Of a stretch of DNA of 64,000 nt, positions 34,271 through 43,821 are shown piece after piece (the first letter of the stretch is position 1; each line of letters starts with the position of its first letter). The stretch spans positions 1-64,000 of the forward strand of contig CAZZCG010000006.1 of assembly GCA_964653145.1 (NCBI GenBank), given 5' to 3'. The notes under the pieces are model-generated. The model searched no databases. It had not been told where the DNA came from and was given only the letters and a program-made list of their open reading frames with translations. The DNA is from Pseudocalidococcus sp964653145. Its GTDB lineage: Bacteria > Cyanobacteriota > Cyanobacteriia > Thermosynechococcales > Thermosynechococcaceae. A program made the position numbers and the translations under genes.

Positions 34271-37042
34271 ATGGAAACCTTACCGATGACCAACCCGACC
34301 CCCTGTCTATGGCGCACCGAAGCCCATCCCCTCGATCCGATTTTTACCCCTCGATCCGTCGCTGTGATTGGGGCCACAGAACGGGAAGGCAGTGTTGGCC
34401 GCACAGTGTTATGGAATCTGATCAGTCACCCCTTTGGCGGTACGGTCTATCCGGTCAATCCCAAACGCCATAATGTTCTCGGCATTGCCGCCCATAAATC
34501 CATTGCCGAAGTTCCAGAACCCGTTGACCTCGCCATTATTGCCATCCCTGCCGCCGGTGTCCCCCAACAAATTCGGGATTGTGTCGCCGCTGGAGTCAAG
34601 GGAGCTATTATTCTTTCTGCCGGGTTTCGAGAAATTGGCCCAACTGGGATTGCCCTGGAACAAGAGATGAGTGCCATAGCCCAGGGAAAAATGCGACTGA
34701 TTGGCCCCAACTGCCTCGGGTTACAAAATCCCATTACTGGCCTTAATGCCACGTTTGCCAGCCACATGGCCAGGCCGGGAAATGTTGGCTTTATCAGTCA
34801 AAGTGGGGCCCTGTGTACCTCAATTTTGGATTGGAGTTTACGGGAAAATGTCGGGTTCAGTGCCTTTATTTCCTTGGGGTCGATGTTGGATGTCGGCTGG
34901 GGCGATTTGATTGATTACCTGGGTGATGATCCCAACACCAGCAGCATTGTCATCTATATGGAGTCCATTGGTGATGCCCGTTCCTTTTTATCCGCCGCCC
35001 GTGAAGTGGCCCTGACTAAACCGATCATGGTGATTAAAGCCGGACGTACCCAGGCCGCGGCCCAAGCAGCAGCATCTCATACAGGGACTTTGGCGGGGAG
35101 CGATGCGGTGATGGATGCCGCGTTTCGGCGGTGTGGCGTGTTACGGGTGGATCGGATTGAAGAATTGTTTGATATGGCGGAAGTTCTAGCTAAACAGCCC
35201 CGTCCCAAAGACTACCACTTGAGTATTATTACGAACGCTGGGGGCCCTGGGGTTTTAGCCACTGATGCTTTGATGCAGGCCGGGGGAAAACTGGCGGAAT
35301 TTTCAGACGAGACAATTGCCACCCTGACAAACCTGTTACCGCCCCAGGCCAGTTGCCACAACCCCATTGATATTTTGGGAGATGCGCCCCCAGAACGATT
35401 TGCCCAGGCCCTAGAGGTTGTTTTAAAAGATACCAAAAGTCAAGGTTGCCTAGTCATTCTCACGCCCCAGGCCATGACAGATCCAACTCGGACGGCGCAA
35501 TTGGTCATAGAAACTTGGCAGGCTAGTGGCTCCAAACAACCGATTCTGGCCAGTTGGATGGGCGGGGAAGAAGTGGATGCCGGGGAGCAAATTCTCAACC
35601 AGGCCGGGATTCCCACCTACCGCTACCCCGATGAAGCAACGCGGGTGTTTAGTTTGCTCTGGCGGTATAACTACAATTTGCGGGGCCTGTATGAAACGCC
35701 GACCCTTGGTCATCATGGGGAAGTTGACTATCGGGCCGTGGATCAAATTCTGGCAACCGCTCAGGTCAAGGAGCAAACCCTGCTCACTGAAGCTCAATCC
35801 AAGCAATTACTTCAGGCCTATGGAATTCCCGTTGTGCCCACCGAAATTGCCACCACCGCCGGAGATGCCATTAGTGCCGCCGAAAGTTTGGGCTATCCCG
35901 TTGTGCTGAAACTCTATTCCCTCAGCTTGACCCATAAAACTGATGTCGGTGGAGTTCAGTTAAACTTGCCCGATGCCGCCGCGGTGATTCGTGCATTTAA
36001 TCAAATCCAGGCCAATGTCACCGAAAAAGCCGGAGCCGAACATTTTCAGGGCGTGACCGTGCAACCCATGGTGAACTTAGATGGCTATGAATTAATTTTG
36101 GGCAGTAGCTTAGATCCACAATTTGGCCCGGTGTTGGTGTTTGGCTGTGGCGGACAACTGGTGGAAGTGTTTCAAGATCGGGCCATTGGTTTACCGCCCC
36201 TGAATAGCACCCTGGCCCAACGGTTGATGGAGCAAACCCTAATTTTTAAAGCCTTGCAAGGAGTTCGCGGTCGAGATGCCGTGGATTTAGCTGGCCTGGA
36301 GCAACTGTTGGTTCGGTTTAGTCAACTGGTGGCCGAACAACCGGCAATTCAAGAAATTGACATTAATCCACTACTGGCTTCTCCCCATGGTTTCCTGGCC
36401 CTGGATGCCCGCATCATTCTCCAGACCCCGCAAGAGACGAAGTGCGATATGCCCTCTTCACCCCAGGCCCGGTTAGCCATTCGCCCCTATCCGCAGCAGT
36501 ACAGTTGGCACGATCGAGATAACTTGTTGATTCGCCCAATTCGCCCGGAAGATGAACCCCAGTTGCGGGACTTTCATCTTTTGCTTACGGATCAAACCGT
36601 TTATACCCGCTTTTTCCACTCAATGAAATACTCCAGCCGCGTTGCCCATGATCGCCTTACCCGGATTTGTTTTAACGACTATGACCGAGAAATTGCCCTC
36701 GTTGTGGAATTGCTGAATTCAGAGACGCCAACAGATGGGATTAGCCCCAATAAAATCATTGCCGTGGGTCGGATTGTCAAAAAACATGGATTCCCAGAGG
36801 CTGAATTTGGCCTGGTGGTGGCGGATCCCTATCAACATCAAGGTATTGGCCGGGAACTGTTAACTCGTTTAATTCAAGTGGCCAAGGCGGAGGGCCTGGA
36901 GAGATTAACTGGGGAAGTTTTAGGGAGCAACCAGGCCATGAAAAAACTCTGTGAGTCCTGTGGATTTAGCTTCAGTTCCACCCCTGGCCCAGAAATTCAC
37001 CATGCCAAACTTGAGTTGTCAAATCAAAAAGAAGTTTTTTAG
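34271..37042 (+). CDS. Acyl-CoA synthetase (NDP-forming) fused to GNAT domain
   Basis: 923 residues. Order: CoA-binding and ligase domains (SVAVIGATEREGSVG; phospho-histidine motif ASHTGTLAGSD), ATP-grasp beta part (LTHKTDVGGVQLNL), then a GNAT domain over about the last 170 residues (VVADPYQHQGIGRELLTRLI). Both catalytic histidine regions look intact, so it could make acetate plus ATP from acetyl-CoA, closing the fermentation block. The layout also matches Pat/PatZ protein lysine acetyltransferases, whose ligase part is often inactive. ATG 34271 is chosen because AGGAG lies 6 nt upstream; a TTG at 34163, overlapping adhE, is less likely. Confidence 0.9.
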   Translation: METLPMTNPTPCLWRTEAHPLDPIFTPRSVAVIGATEREGSVGRTVLWNLISHPFGGTVYPVNPKRHNVLGIAAHKSIAEVPEPVDLAIIAIPAAGVPQQIRDCVAAGVKGAIILSAGFREIGPTGIALEQEMSAIAQGKMRLIGPNCLGLQNPITGLNATFASHMARPGNVGFISQSGALCTSILDWSLRENVGFSAFISLGSMLDVGWGDLIDYLGDDPNTSSIVIYMESIGDARSFLSAAREVALTKPIMVIKAGRTQAAAQAAASHTGTLAGSDAVMDAAFRRCGVLRVDRIEELFDMAEVLAKQPRPKDYHLSIITNAGGPGVLATDALMQAGGKLAEFSDETIATLTNLLPPQASCHNPIDILGDAPPERFAQALEVVLKDTKSQGCLVILTPQAMTDPTRTAQLVIETWQASGSKQPILASWMGGEEVDAGEQILNQAGIPTYRYPDEATRVFSLLWRYNYNLRGLYETPTLGHHGEVDYRAVDQILATAQVKEQTLLTEAQSKQLLQAYGIPVVPTEIATTAGDAISAAESLGYPVVLKLYSLSLTHKTDVGGVQLNLPDAAAVIRAFNQIQANVTEKAGAEHFQGVTVQPMVNLDGYELILGSSLDPQFGPVLVFGCGGQLVEVFQDRAIGLPPLNSTLAQRLMEQTLIFKALQGVRGRDAVDLAGLEQLLVRFSQLVAEQPAIQEIDINPLLASPHGFLALDARIILQTPQETKCDMPSSPQARLAIRPYPQQYSWHDRDNLLIRPIRPEDEPQLRDFHLLLTDQTVYTRFFHSMKYSSRVAHDRLTRICFNDYDREIALVVELLNSETPTDGISPNKIIAVGRIVKKHGFPEAEFGLVVADPYQHQGIGRELLTRLIQVAKAEGLERLTGEVLGSNQAMKKLCESCGFSFSSTPGPEIHHAKLELSNQKEVF

Positions 37043-37361
37043 AAAAAAAATAAATAATGAGCATTAACAATGATTCCTCTTGGATCTCTCAAAGCCCTAA
37101 GTGACTTGCCCTTACAAAGAATGAGTCCAGAAAAGATTGTGAAAATGCAATACTTGATTTAAATATAAATAACCAGAGTTGCAGAAATTATTAGAGCTAA
37201 TTTTGGGTAATACTCAGTAAAGGAACGGAAATGTTAAACGATAGCAAGCAAAACGATAATTGTCATGGAAAATCCTACTAATAGGCCAAGTTAGATAAAT
37301 GATATTAAGCAGAGACATATTAGATGTTTTTGCCATGAAAAGGAACTTTTTACTTTAAAAA
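37043..37361. other. AT-rich spacer at the left edge of the pse island
   Basis: 319 bp with no supported gene. A 30-codon reading frame (37070-37162, starting MIPLGSLKALSDLPLQR) has gene-like composition and could be a remnant of a lost coding sequence. Base composition drops sharply here compared with the preceding gene. No direct repeats, tRNA or transposase remnants were recognised that would mark an insertion site. Confidence 0.4.
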
Positions 37362-38747
37362 TTAATCTAATTTTATAAACTGATCTATATCTAGGCTAGA
37401 AGTATCGTAGTAATAGTTGGGTTCATTGCAAACTGGAGCTAGACTTAAGCTATCAACAAACTCCTGCGGACTATTAACTAAAATAGCGTCTTTTCGAGCA
37501 ATCACAGCTTCCATATATTCAATTCCAGGAAAATTTATCAATATTGTTTTGCAGCCAAGAACCATCCCTTCCAATAGGGTAGTTGAACACACTCCACATT
37601 GGATTTCAGTAACATTAAGAAGACTATAGATATCAGGATTATCCACTGAAATATAAAAATTAGAAGAAGAATTAAGATGTCTTTGAATTTGCATATAGGT
37701 ATTTAAGTTTTCACTGGGATGCAATCTATACGTGACGAAGTATCCTGTTAGTAACTTAGCGCATTCGAGTGCAAAGGGAAATAAATACTTTCCAATAACT
37801 CCTTGAGATGTAAACAAAATAGAATTTTTTATTTTACCTGGCTTATTTAAATTAACAGCAGACTTTAATATCTCTGGTGCACCAATTACTGACTTCTTTA
37901 TGTTTGCAGGTAAGGGAGTATTTTCAAGCCAAAAATGACCAAAACAAGCAACTTCATTAGGAAAATAAGGAATATTATTATTATAAACCGGAAAGCTATA
38001 ACCCAAATGAAATTTAGTGAAAATACCATGTTGTAATTCAGTTACATGAATTCCCATTTCTTGAGCAGCAAAAATTGCCGCATGATGAGAGTAACCTACA
38101 GTTACAAAGACTTTTTTAGCTTTTAAATCTTTATACAATCTTTTGAAGAACTTCACCTTATTTTTGAAGACTCTAATTTTATTATTAATATTTATCAAAG
38201 ATTTCAACTCGATATCATATTCTAATTTAATACAATTTTCAACCATCATTATTATGGATGATTGATCGCTGGGAGAAATAAAATTAATATAGCTCCTAAC
38301 CTTTTCAAAAAATTCAATTAAGAAAAGCATTGAATAAACATTAATAGATTTGTTGTAATGCTTACCTCTCCAATTTTCGTATATAAAAACTCTTTCCTTG
38401 TCTGGAATTTTAGATAGAAGAAATTCTAAATATATATCATTATCATGTATTTGACGATTATGTGGGAAAAATAAGAAATCTCCAGTTAAATTAACTAATA
38501 ATGAATTTCGAATAAAAAACGCCTCAAATATTTTAGAAAACCGACTTGCTACATCCATAAAAGTGTCAACTTTACTAGGGTGTGGAGCGCTAAATAATTT
38601 TGTCTTTTGAACGATTTCTGAGTATACTTGAAAGCGAACAAGGGGCCAAAAGTAGACACCTTCTATTTCTTGATCAAAAAGACATAACTCTTCTTCAAGT
38701 CTCCATATGAATTCGCAGATATCTTTAACTGAGATTTTCTTATTCAT
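37362..38747 (-). CDS. GT-B-like capsule/surface polysaccharide protein
   Basis: About 461 residues from ATG 38747 (an upstream in-frame start at 38780 adds 11). It is rich in Lys/Ile/Phe/Asn, unlike genes outside the island. The middle carries a GT-B-type stretch (VFVTVGYSHHAAIFAAQEMG followed by VTELQHGIFTKFHLG). The C-terminal half has nucleotide-sugar-site-like features: YRLHPSEN, then CSTTLLEGMVLGCKTILIN. This resembles putative glycosyltransferases that act on capsule or sialic-acid-like sugars. A role in transferring pseudaminic acid is plausible from context but not shown. Confidence 0.6.
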   Translation of the reverse strand: MNKKISVKDICEFIWRLEEELCLFDQEIEGVYFWPLVRFQVYSEIVQKTKLFSAPHPSKVDTFMDVASRFSKIFEAFFIRNSLLVNLTGDFLFFPHNRQIHDNDIYLEFLLSKIPDKERVFIYENWRGKHYNKSINVYSMLFLIEFFEKVRSYINFISPSDQSSIIMMVENCIKLEYDIELKSLININNKIRVFKNKVKFFKRLYKDLKAKKVFVTVGYSHHAAIFAAQEMGIHVTELQHGIFTKFHLGYSFPVYNNNIPYFPNEVACFGHFWLENTPLPANIKKSVIGAPEILKSAVNLNKPGKIKNSILFTSQGVIGKYLFPFALECAKLLTGYFVTYRLHPSENLNTYMQIQRHLNSSSNFYISVDNPDIYSLLNVTEIQCGVCSTTLLEGMVLGCKTILINFPGIEYMEAVIARKDAILVNSPQEFVDSLSLAPVCNEPNYYYDTSSLDIDQFIKLD

Positions 38748-38822
38748 TGCAACAAACCCTGCTTCTGACGCTTTCTTCAACTCTAAAGATTTTCTTTGGA
38801 TTTAAATGGTAGCAGTAATTAT

Positions 38823-39989
38823 TTACTTTTTGGAAAGTGAGCATAGAAAGTTGTACCAACTCTCGCCAAAAGTATTCCAACCACCAATCTCTTTCACTCT
38901 TTTAATTGCTGCTTCAGACATGGACTTTTGCAATACTGGATCAGCAGAAAGTTGAGTGAGGCGATCACAGATTATGTCAGGAGAACGTATTGGTACAATG
39001 AAGCCCTCGATACCATCAGTTATAAGTTCTGATGCACCAGTATTAGTAGTTGCGATCACTGGACAGCCACATGCCATTGCTTCTCCAATTACAACTCCAA
39101 AACCATCTTCAATACTTGGAAAAATAAATACATCTGCAAGACTATAATAGTAGGCAAGCTTCTCATTGGAAATTGTACCTATAAATTCAATCTTTTCTAA
39201 ATTTTGAGTTGCTAAAATTTTTCTTGCCTCAGGCAACACATCACCAACAACTATAAGCCTTTTATGTGGGTGCTTAAACTTCTGGAATGCCTGTAGTAAA
39301 TCAAAAATCCCTTTCCTTATCTGAAAAGAACCTACAAACAACAATAGAAATTCTTTAGAGTTTTTTTGGACGTTTTGTGGTCGAAATCTTTCGATTCGAG
39401 AACCAAAAGGGATTTTAACTAATTTTTGTTTGTCAACTTTCTGATCTAAGAAGCTGTCGTATGCAAACTGACTAGGAACAACTATGTAATCCGCCTGTAA
39501 ATATTCCAACTTTTCTTTCTTAACTAGTCTGGGGTCAAAACCCATCCATTTAATACCCAAGCGATTATATTCAGACTTTAGAAGTTGGGATTGAAACTGT
39601 ATGTGAGTAGAACCTCTTGTACATATATATAATCCACCGAGAGATTGTGCTTTTGCACCACAATGCAAACCTAAACTATAAAGAGCAATTAAAGTTGTTG
39701 GAGAGTCGATTTGTGATGCAACATATCGATCAAGGCTTTCACGAGCCTGCCAAATCCACTCCCGATTTAACCAAGGCCAATGTGAGAGGCCCATCTTTAA
39801 CGCAAGCATGTATGGTGTATGTAACCAAGGGAAAGAAATGATTTTATCAGGGTCAATACCATCTTCATCTTTTAATTTGAATTTAGGATAGCCAGTATAA
39901 ATTTTGCTTAATATTTGATATTTCTCAAGTTGCCTTGCTAAATGGAAATGATGGAATCTGCCAATACTAACTTGTGATACTTGATGCAT
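38823..39989 (-). CDS. Glycosyltransferase family 4 protein
   Basis: 388 residues, GT-B fold. The C-terminal GT4 signature is clear: LLLFVGSFQIRKGIFDLLQ, then FIFPSIEDGFGVVIGEAMAC and PVIATTNTGASELI, with the E-x7-E retaining-enzyme motif. No membrane segment or signal peptide, so it works on the cytosolic side of the membrane. It lies 75 bp upstream of the other transferase-like gene on the minus strand. Donor and acceptor sugars are unknown. Confidence 0.9.
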   Translation of the reverse strand: MHQVSQVSIGRFHHFHLARQLEKYQILSKIYTGYPKFKLKDEDGIDPDKIISFPWLHTPYMLALKMGLSHWPWLNREWIWQARESLDRYVASQIDSPTTLIALYSLGLHCGAKAQSLGGLYICTRGSTHIQFQSQLLKSEYNRLGIKWMGFDPRLVKKEKLEYLQADYIVVPSQFAYDSFLDQKVDKQKLVKIPFGSRIERFRPQNVQKNSKEFLLLFVGSFQIRKGIFDLLQAFQKFKHPHKRLIVVGDVLPEARKILATQNLEKIEFIGTISNEKLAYYYSLADVFIFPSIEDGFGVVIGEAMACGCPVIATTNTGASELITDGIEGFIVPIRSPDIICDRLTQLSADPVLQKSMSEAAIKRVKEIGGWNTFGESWYNFLCSLSKK

Positions 39990-40402
39990 GTAAAAAAATG
40001 AGATAGGTTTCCTATTTATTATCGGTCTTCTACAAAGACAATATTTATACTAACTCCATTTTTATTCTACTAGCGGCAGCTTATTTGAGGCAATGCATTT
40101 TTTATTGCCGATAATTTATTTCGTTATCAAAAATAAATATTTCTTCATAACCATGCAAGCTAACTAACCAGCAATTTTATGTACTAGCACTGAGTATATG
40201 TACTTATCTTTGAATGGTGATGACCATGATATTCTCGCCATCAACTGAGGATTCTGTCAAATGCTGAGAAAAACGCTGAGTTCAAAGCACTATTATCGTA
40301 GAAAATATGAAAATGACAACTTTCTCCATTCCAGACGAGTATGGAATTGTGTACAATTTTACTTTGTGTTCACATTTATTTTTTGAATATTTAGAAAAAA
40401 TT
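39990..40402. promoter_or_regulatory. Divergent AT-rich spacer between glycosyltransferase and pseB
   Basis: About 413 bp that must hold promoters for both arms of the island. Sequences are AT-rich throughout (for example TTGATACTTGATGCATG near the left end), and no dyad or repeat stands out. The region 40307-40402 can be read in frame with pseB, but it precedes the conserved N-terminus and is treated as leader. Confidence 0.4.
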
Positions 40403-41419
40403 ATGGTCCTAAATGCACTTAGCGCAATTCTTGTGACTGGAGCCACTGGTTCCTTTGGTAAAAAATTTGTTAATCGTGTTCTGTTTCAATTTCCTGATAT
40501 TCGTCGATTAGTAATTTACTCAAGAGATGAGTTAAAGCAGTATGAAATGTCTGAAGAATTTCCTACAACAAAATATCCTGGAATCCGCTACTTTATTGGT
40601 GATGTTAGAGATCGCTCTAGACTCTTTCGAGCAATGGAGGGGATAGATATTGTCGTGCATGCCGCTGCCTTGAAACAAGTTCCAATAGCTGAATACAATC
40701 CAATGGAATTTGTTAAGACCAATGTTCTAGGTGCAGAAAATATTGTTGAAGCTGCTTTAGGCACAGGAGTAAAAAAAGTTATTGCACTTTCAACAGATAA
40801 AGCTGCTGCACCAATCAACTTGTACGGTGCAACCAAGCTATGCTCAGATAAACTATTCATAGCTGCAAACAATATTAAAGGAAATCGTGAATTAAGCTTT
40901 AGCATAGTTCGTTATGGTAACGTAATGGGCTCTCGAGGTTCAGTCATTCCGTTTTTTCTGAAGAAACGTTTAGACGGTTTTTTGCCAATTACTGATCCTC
41001 AAATGACTCGTTTCAATATTTTGTTAGATGAAGGGGTAGAAATGGTTTTGTGGGCAATAAACAACTCCTTGGGTGGAGAGATTTTTGTCCCAAAAATCCC
41101 GTCCTATCGTATTACTGATCTTGCTGAGGCTATTGCTCCAGATTGCGAAAAAAGAGTTGTGGGCATCCGACCTGGTGAAAAAGTACATGAAGAAATGATT
41201 ACATCTTCTGACTCATTTACAACAGTAGATTTAGGTTTTTATTATGCAATTTTGCCAATTCAACCCCGTTACTCGTTAAACCAGTACTGTGAAATTATGG
41301 GTGGAAGTTCGGTAGTGCAAGGCTTTAGTTATACTTCAGGAAGTAATGATGTTTTCCTGACAATCGAGCAGCTAAGAAAATTGATTCGGAATCATATTGA
41401 TCCAAATTTCGCAACCTAA
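40403..41419 (+). CDS. pseB: UDP-N-acetylglucosamine 4,6-dehydratase (inverting)
   Basis: 338 residues from ATG 40403; an in-frame ATG at 40307 would add 32 unlikely residues. An extended short-chain dehydrogenase with NAD motif VTGATGSFGKKF, the catalytic region STDKAAAPINLYGATK (the family's D-K and Y-x-x-x-K) and VRYGNVMGSRGS. It makes the 4-keto, 6-deoxy, C5-inverted sugar that begins pseudaminic acid synthesis. It is the first gene of the plus-strand island operon; the next gene begins 5 nt after its stop. Confidence 0.93.
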   Translation: MVLNALSAILVTGATGSFGKKFVNRVLFQFPDIRRLVIYSRDELKQYEMSEEFPTTKYPGIRYFIGDVRDRSRLFRAMEGIDIVVHAAALKQVPIAEYNPMEFVKTNVLGAENIVEAALGTGVKKVIALSTDKAAAPINLYGATKLCSDKLFIAANNIKGNRELSFSIVRYGNVMGSRGSVIPFFLKKRLDGFLPITDPQMTRFNILLDEGVEMVLWAINNSLGGEIFVPKIPSYRITDLAEAIAPDCEKRVVGIRPGEKVHEEMITSSDSFTTVDLGFYYAILPIQPRYSLNQYCEIMGGSSVVQGFSYTSGSNDVFLTIEQLRKLIRNHIDPNFAT

Positions 41420-41423
41420 AAAA

Positions 41424-42593
41424 ATGGAAACTTACATCCCTTACGGTAAGCAAAGCATTAATCAACAAGATATTGATGAGGTAGTAGCAGTATTGCGTTC
41501 AGATTGGCTCACACAGGGACCAATGATAGAACTTTTTGAACAAACAGTTGCTAATTATTGCGGGGTAAAATTTGCTGTAGCAGTTTCTAGTGCCACGGCT
41601 GGTTTACATTTAGCATGTATAGCACTGGGCCTGGAACCTGGAAATTCTCTTTGGACTTCACCTATTACCTTTGTTGCTTCTGCCAATTGTGGATTATATT
41701 GTGGTGCAGAAGTTGATTTTGTGGATATTGATTTAAATACATACAATATGAGTATCGAATCCTTGGAAGAAAAACTAATCCAATCAAAGAAAGAAGGTAA
41801 ACTCCCAAAAATATTAGTCCCTGTTCACCTGGCAGGTCAGTCCTGCGATATGACACAGATTCAGCAACTATCACAGGAGTATGGTTTCTATATATTAGAA
41901 GATGCCTCCCATGCTATTGGTGGAGAATATTTGGGTAGTCCTGTCGGTTGCTGCAAATTCTCAGATATGGCAGTGTTTAGCTTTCACCCAGTTAAGATAA
42001 TTACTACTGGAGAAGGGGGTATTGTTGTCACAAATCAGAGAAATATATACGAAAAATTAATACGTTTACGATCACACGGTATTACGCGTAAGCCTGAGCT
42101 GATGAAAGAAAAATCTCATGGTCCATGGTACTACGAACAACTTGAATTAGGTTTTAACTATCGCATAACGGATATTCAAGCAGCTTTAGGCGTCAGCCAA
42201 CTGAAACGATTAGATAAATTCATTGAGCAAAGACGAAATCTAGCAGAGAGATATAATGAACTTCTTGCTGAACTCCCAATAATTACTCCAATCGAATATT
42301 TAAATGTGAAATCTAGCTGGCATCTTTACATCATTCGGCTACGGTTGGATAAAATTCATAAAACCCATCGACAAGTATTTGAAGAAATGAGAAATGCTGG
42401 TATTTATGTGAATCTTCATTATATTCCAGTATATTGTCACCCATACTTTAAAGGGTTAAATTATGTTGGGAATAAATGTATTAATGCAGAACAATATTAC
42501 AGCACTGCAATTAGCTTACCAATTTACCCAGATCTTACAATTACCGAGCAAAATTATGTCGCTGCTAGCTTGCAGGCTATAATTGCTTCTTGA
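41424..42593 (+). CDS. pseC: PLP aminotransferase of pseudaminic acid synthesis
   Basis: 389 residues from ATG 41424 (METYIPYGKQSINQQDI, the family's usual start); an ATG at 41397 overlapping pseB is possible. DegT/DnrJ/EryC1 fold with the PLP lysine in FSFHPVKIITTGEGG, and LEDASHAIGGEY, FNYRITDIQAALG. It aminates C4 of the PseB product. The single GGCCTGG word found in the island is in this gene (41628-41634). Confidence 0.93.
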   Translation: METYIPYGKQSINQQDIDEVVAVLRSDWLTQGPMIELFEQTVANYCGVKFAVAVSSATAGLHLACIALGLEPGNSLWTSPITFVASANCGLYCGAEVDFVDIDLNTYNMSIESLEEKLIQSKKEGKLPKILVPVHLAGQSCDMTQIQQLSQEYGFYILEDASHAIGGEYLGSPVGCCKFSDMAVFSFHPVKIITTGEGGIVVTNQRNIYEKLIRLRSHGITRKPELMKEKSHGPWYYEQLELGFNYRITDIQAALGVSQLKRLDKFIEQRRNLAERYNELLAELPIITPIEYLNVKSSWHLYIIRLRLDKIHKTHRQVFEEMRNAGIYVNLHYIPVYCHPYFKGLNYVGNKCINAEQYYSTAISLPIYPDLTITEQNYVAASLQAIIAS

Positions 42594-42657
42594 TTAAATA
42601 AATAAGTTCTTTGTTAAATAGTGAACTCAACACTTATATACTCCAGAAAATATTTTT

Positions 42658-43797
42658 ATGAAAGCTTCAATTATTTCAACCTACCCAAGTCATGGTTCAA
42701 AAAACATTGGGGACAGACTTATTGAGGAAAGTACAAAAAAAATTTTATACGATGTTCTAGGTGTTTCAGATTTTCATACTATTTGGAGAGAAGATATAAA
42801 AAATAATGTAAGCCTGATAAATCAGTCTTCAATAATGGTATTTGCTTGCTTGGCAATAAGAAATGATATGTTTCCTCGCATATATAGCATGCCAGAGTCA
42901 ATATCAGATATAACTATTCCATTATTAGTCATATCAGCTGGAACATCATTATCGCATTCTGAAATTGTAAGTTGTGAACTAGGAAGTGATGCATCTTTTG
43001 ATAAGGCTACTATTTCTGGAATACGTGCAATAAGAAGTAAATCAATAGGTTTTTCGTGCCGAGGAGAAGTTACATTTAATGTACTCAATCAAATGCAGAT
43101 AAATGATATAGCAATGATTGGTGATGTTGCTTTTTATGAGCCAAGATTTGACGAACAAAGATTTAAGAAAATTAATTCTATTAGAAAAATAGCTGTTTCT
43201 ACCCCTCATTACCCCAAAATTTATAAAGAACATTTTTTTGATCTATTGTTTTCCCTTAGGCAAGAGTTTCCAAAGTCTGAAATTCATGTTATTGTTCACG
43301 GCACTTCAGATTGGCTTTTCTCTAAAAATTTAGAAAAATTTAATTGTGAGATTCATGATATATACATGAAAGACCTTGACTCACTTGATATATATTCAGA
43401 AATGGATATACATATAGGATATAGAATTCATGCTCATGTTTCTGCCTTAAAGCGAAGAATTCCAAGTTATCTTTTTGCTATAGACGGGCGTGGTGTTGAT
43501 TATTGTAGAACCCTAAGAACAGGGACAACTGTCAAAGCTTGGAAGATATGCAATGATCCAATTGCTAAAATTGAAAATCTAGCCAAGTCATTTATCAGAA
43601 ATAGCTTACTTGGAAGAAAATCTAAACAAGAGAAGTTTTTAATAAAACCTAACTATCATGCTACTAAGTACCTTGTCAATTTAGTTAAACGAGATGCCGA
43701 TGAGGGCTTTCATAGATTTATTGGATATGAATCTAATATTTTGACAATCAACAATAACTTAAAAAATTTTTTACTTAAATCAGCCTATTCCTTTTGA
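42658..43797 (+). CDS. Polysaccharide pyruvyl transferase family protein
   Basis: 379 residues. The N-terminus (IISTYPSHGSKNIGDRLIEE) and the C-terminal half (IHIGYRIHAHVSALKRRIPS) match the polysaccharide pyruvyl transferase family, which uses phosphoenolpyruvate to place ketal pyruvate on sugars, though the family also contains enzymes with other roles. The conserved H-x-H-x(S) segment is near residue 258. It lies inside the pse operon between pseC and pseF, a position that standard pseudaminic pathways do not have. Confidence 0.75.
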   Translation: MKASIISTYPSHGSKNIGDRLIEESTKKILYDVLGVSDFHTIWREDIKNNVSLINQSSIMVFACLAIRNDMFPRIYSMPESISDITIPLLVISAGTSLSHSEIVSCELGSDASFDKATISGIRAIRSKSIGFSCRGEVTFNVLNQMQINDIAMIGDVAFYEPRFDEQRFKKINSIRKIAVSTPHYPKIYKEHFFDLLFSLRQEFPKSEIHVIVHGTSDWLFSKNLEKFNCEIHDIYMKDLDSLDIYSEMDIHIGYRIHAHVSALKRRIPSYLFAIDGRGVDYCRTLRTGTTVKAWKICNDPIAKIENLAKSFIRNSLLGRKSKQEKFLIKPNYHATKYLVNLVKRDADEGFHRFIGYESNILTINNNLKNFLLKSAYSF

Positions 43798-43821
43798 TAT
43801 GGTCTTCATTCTCTTTCTTTT

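Noticed and set aside
37070..37162. 30-codon reading frame after the acyl-CoA synthetase gene
   Set aside because: Too short to call; kept only as a possible gene remnant in the spacer description.
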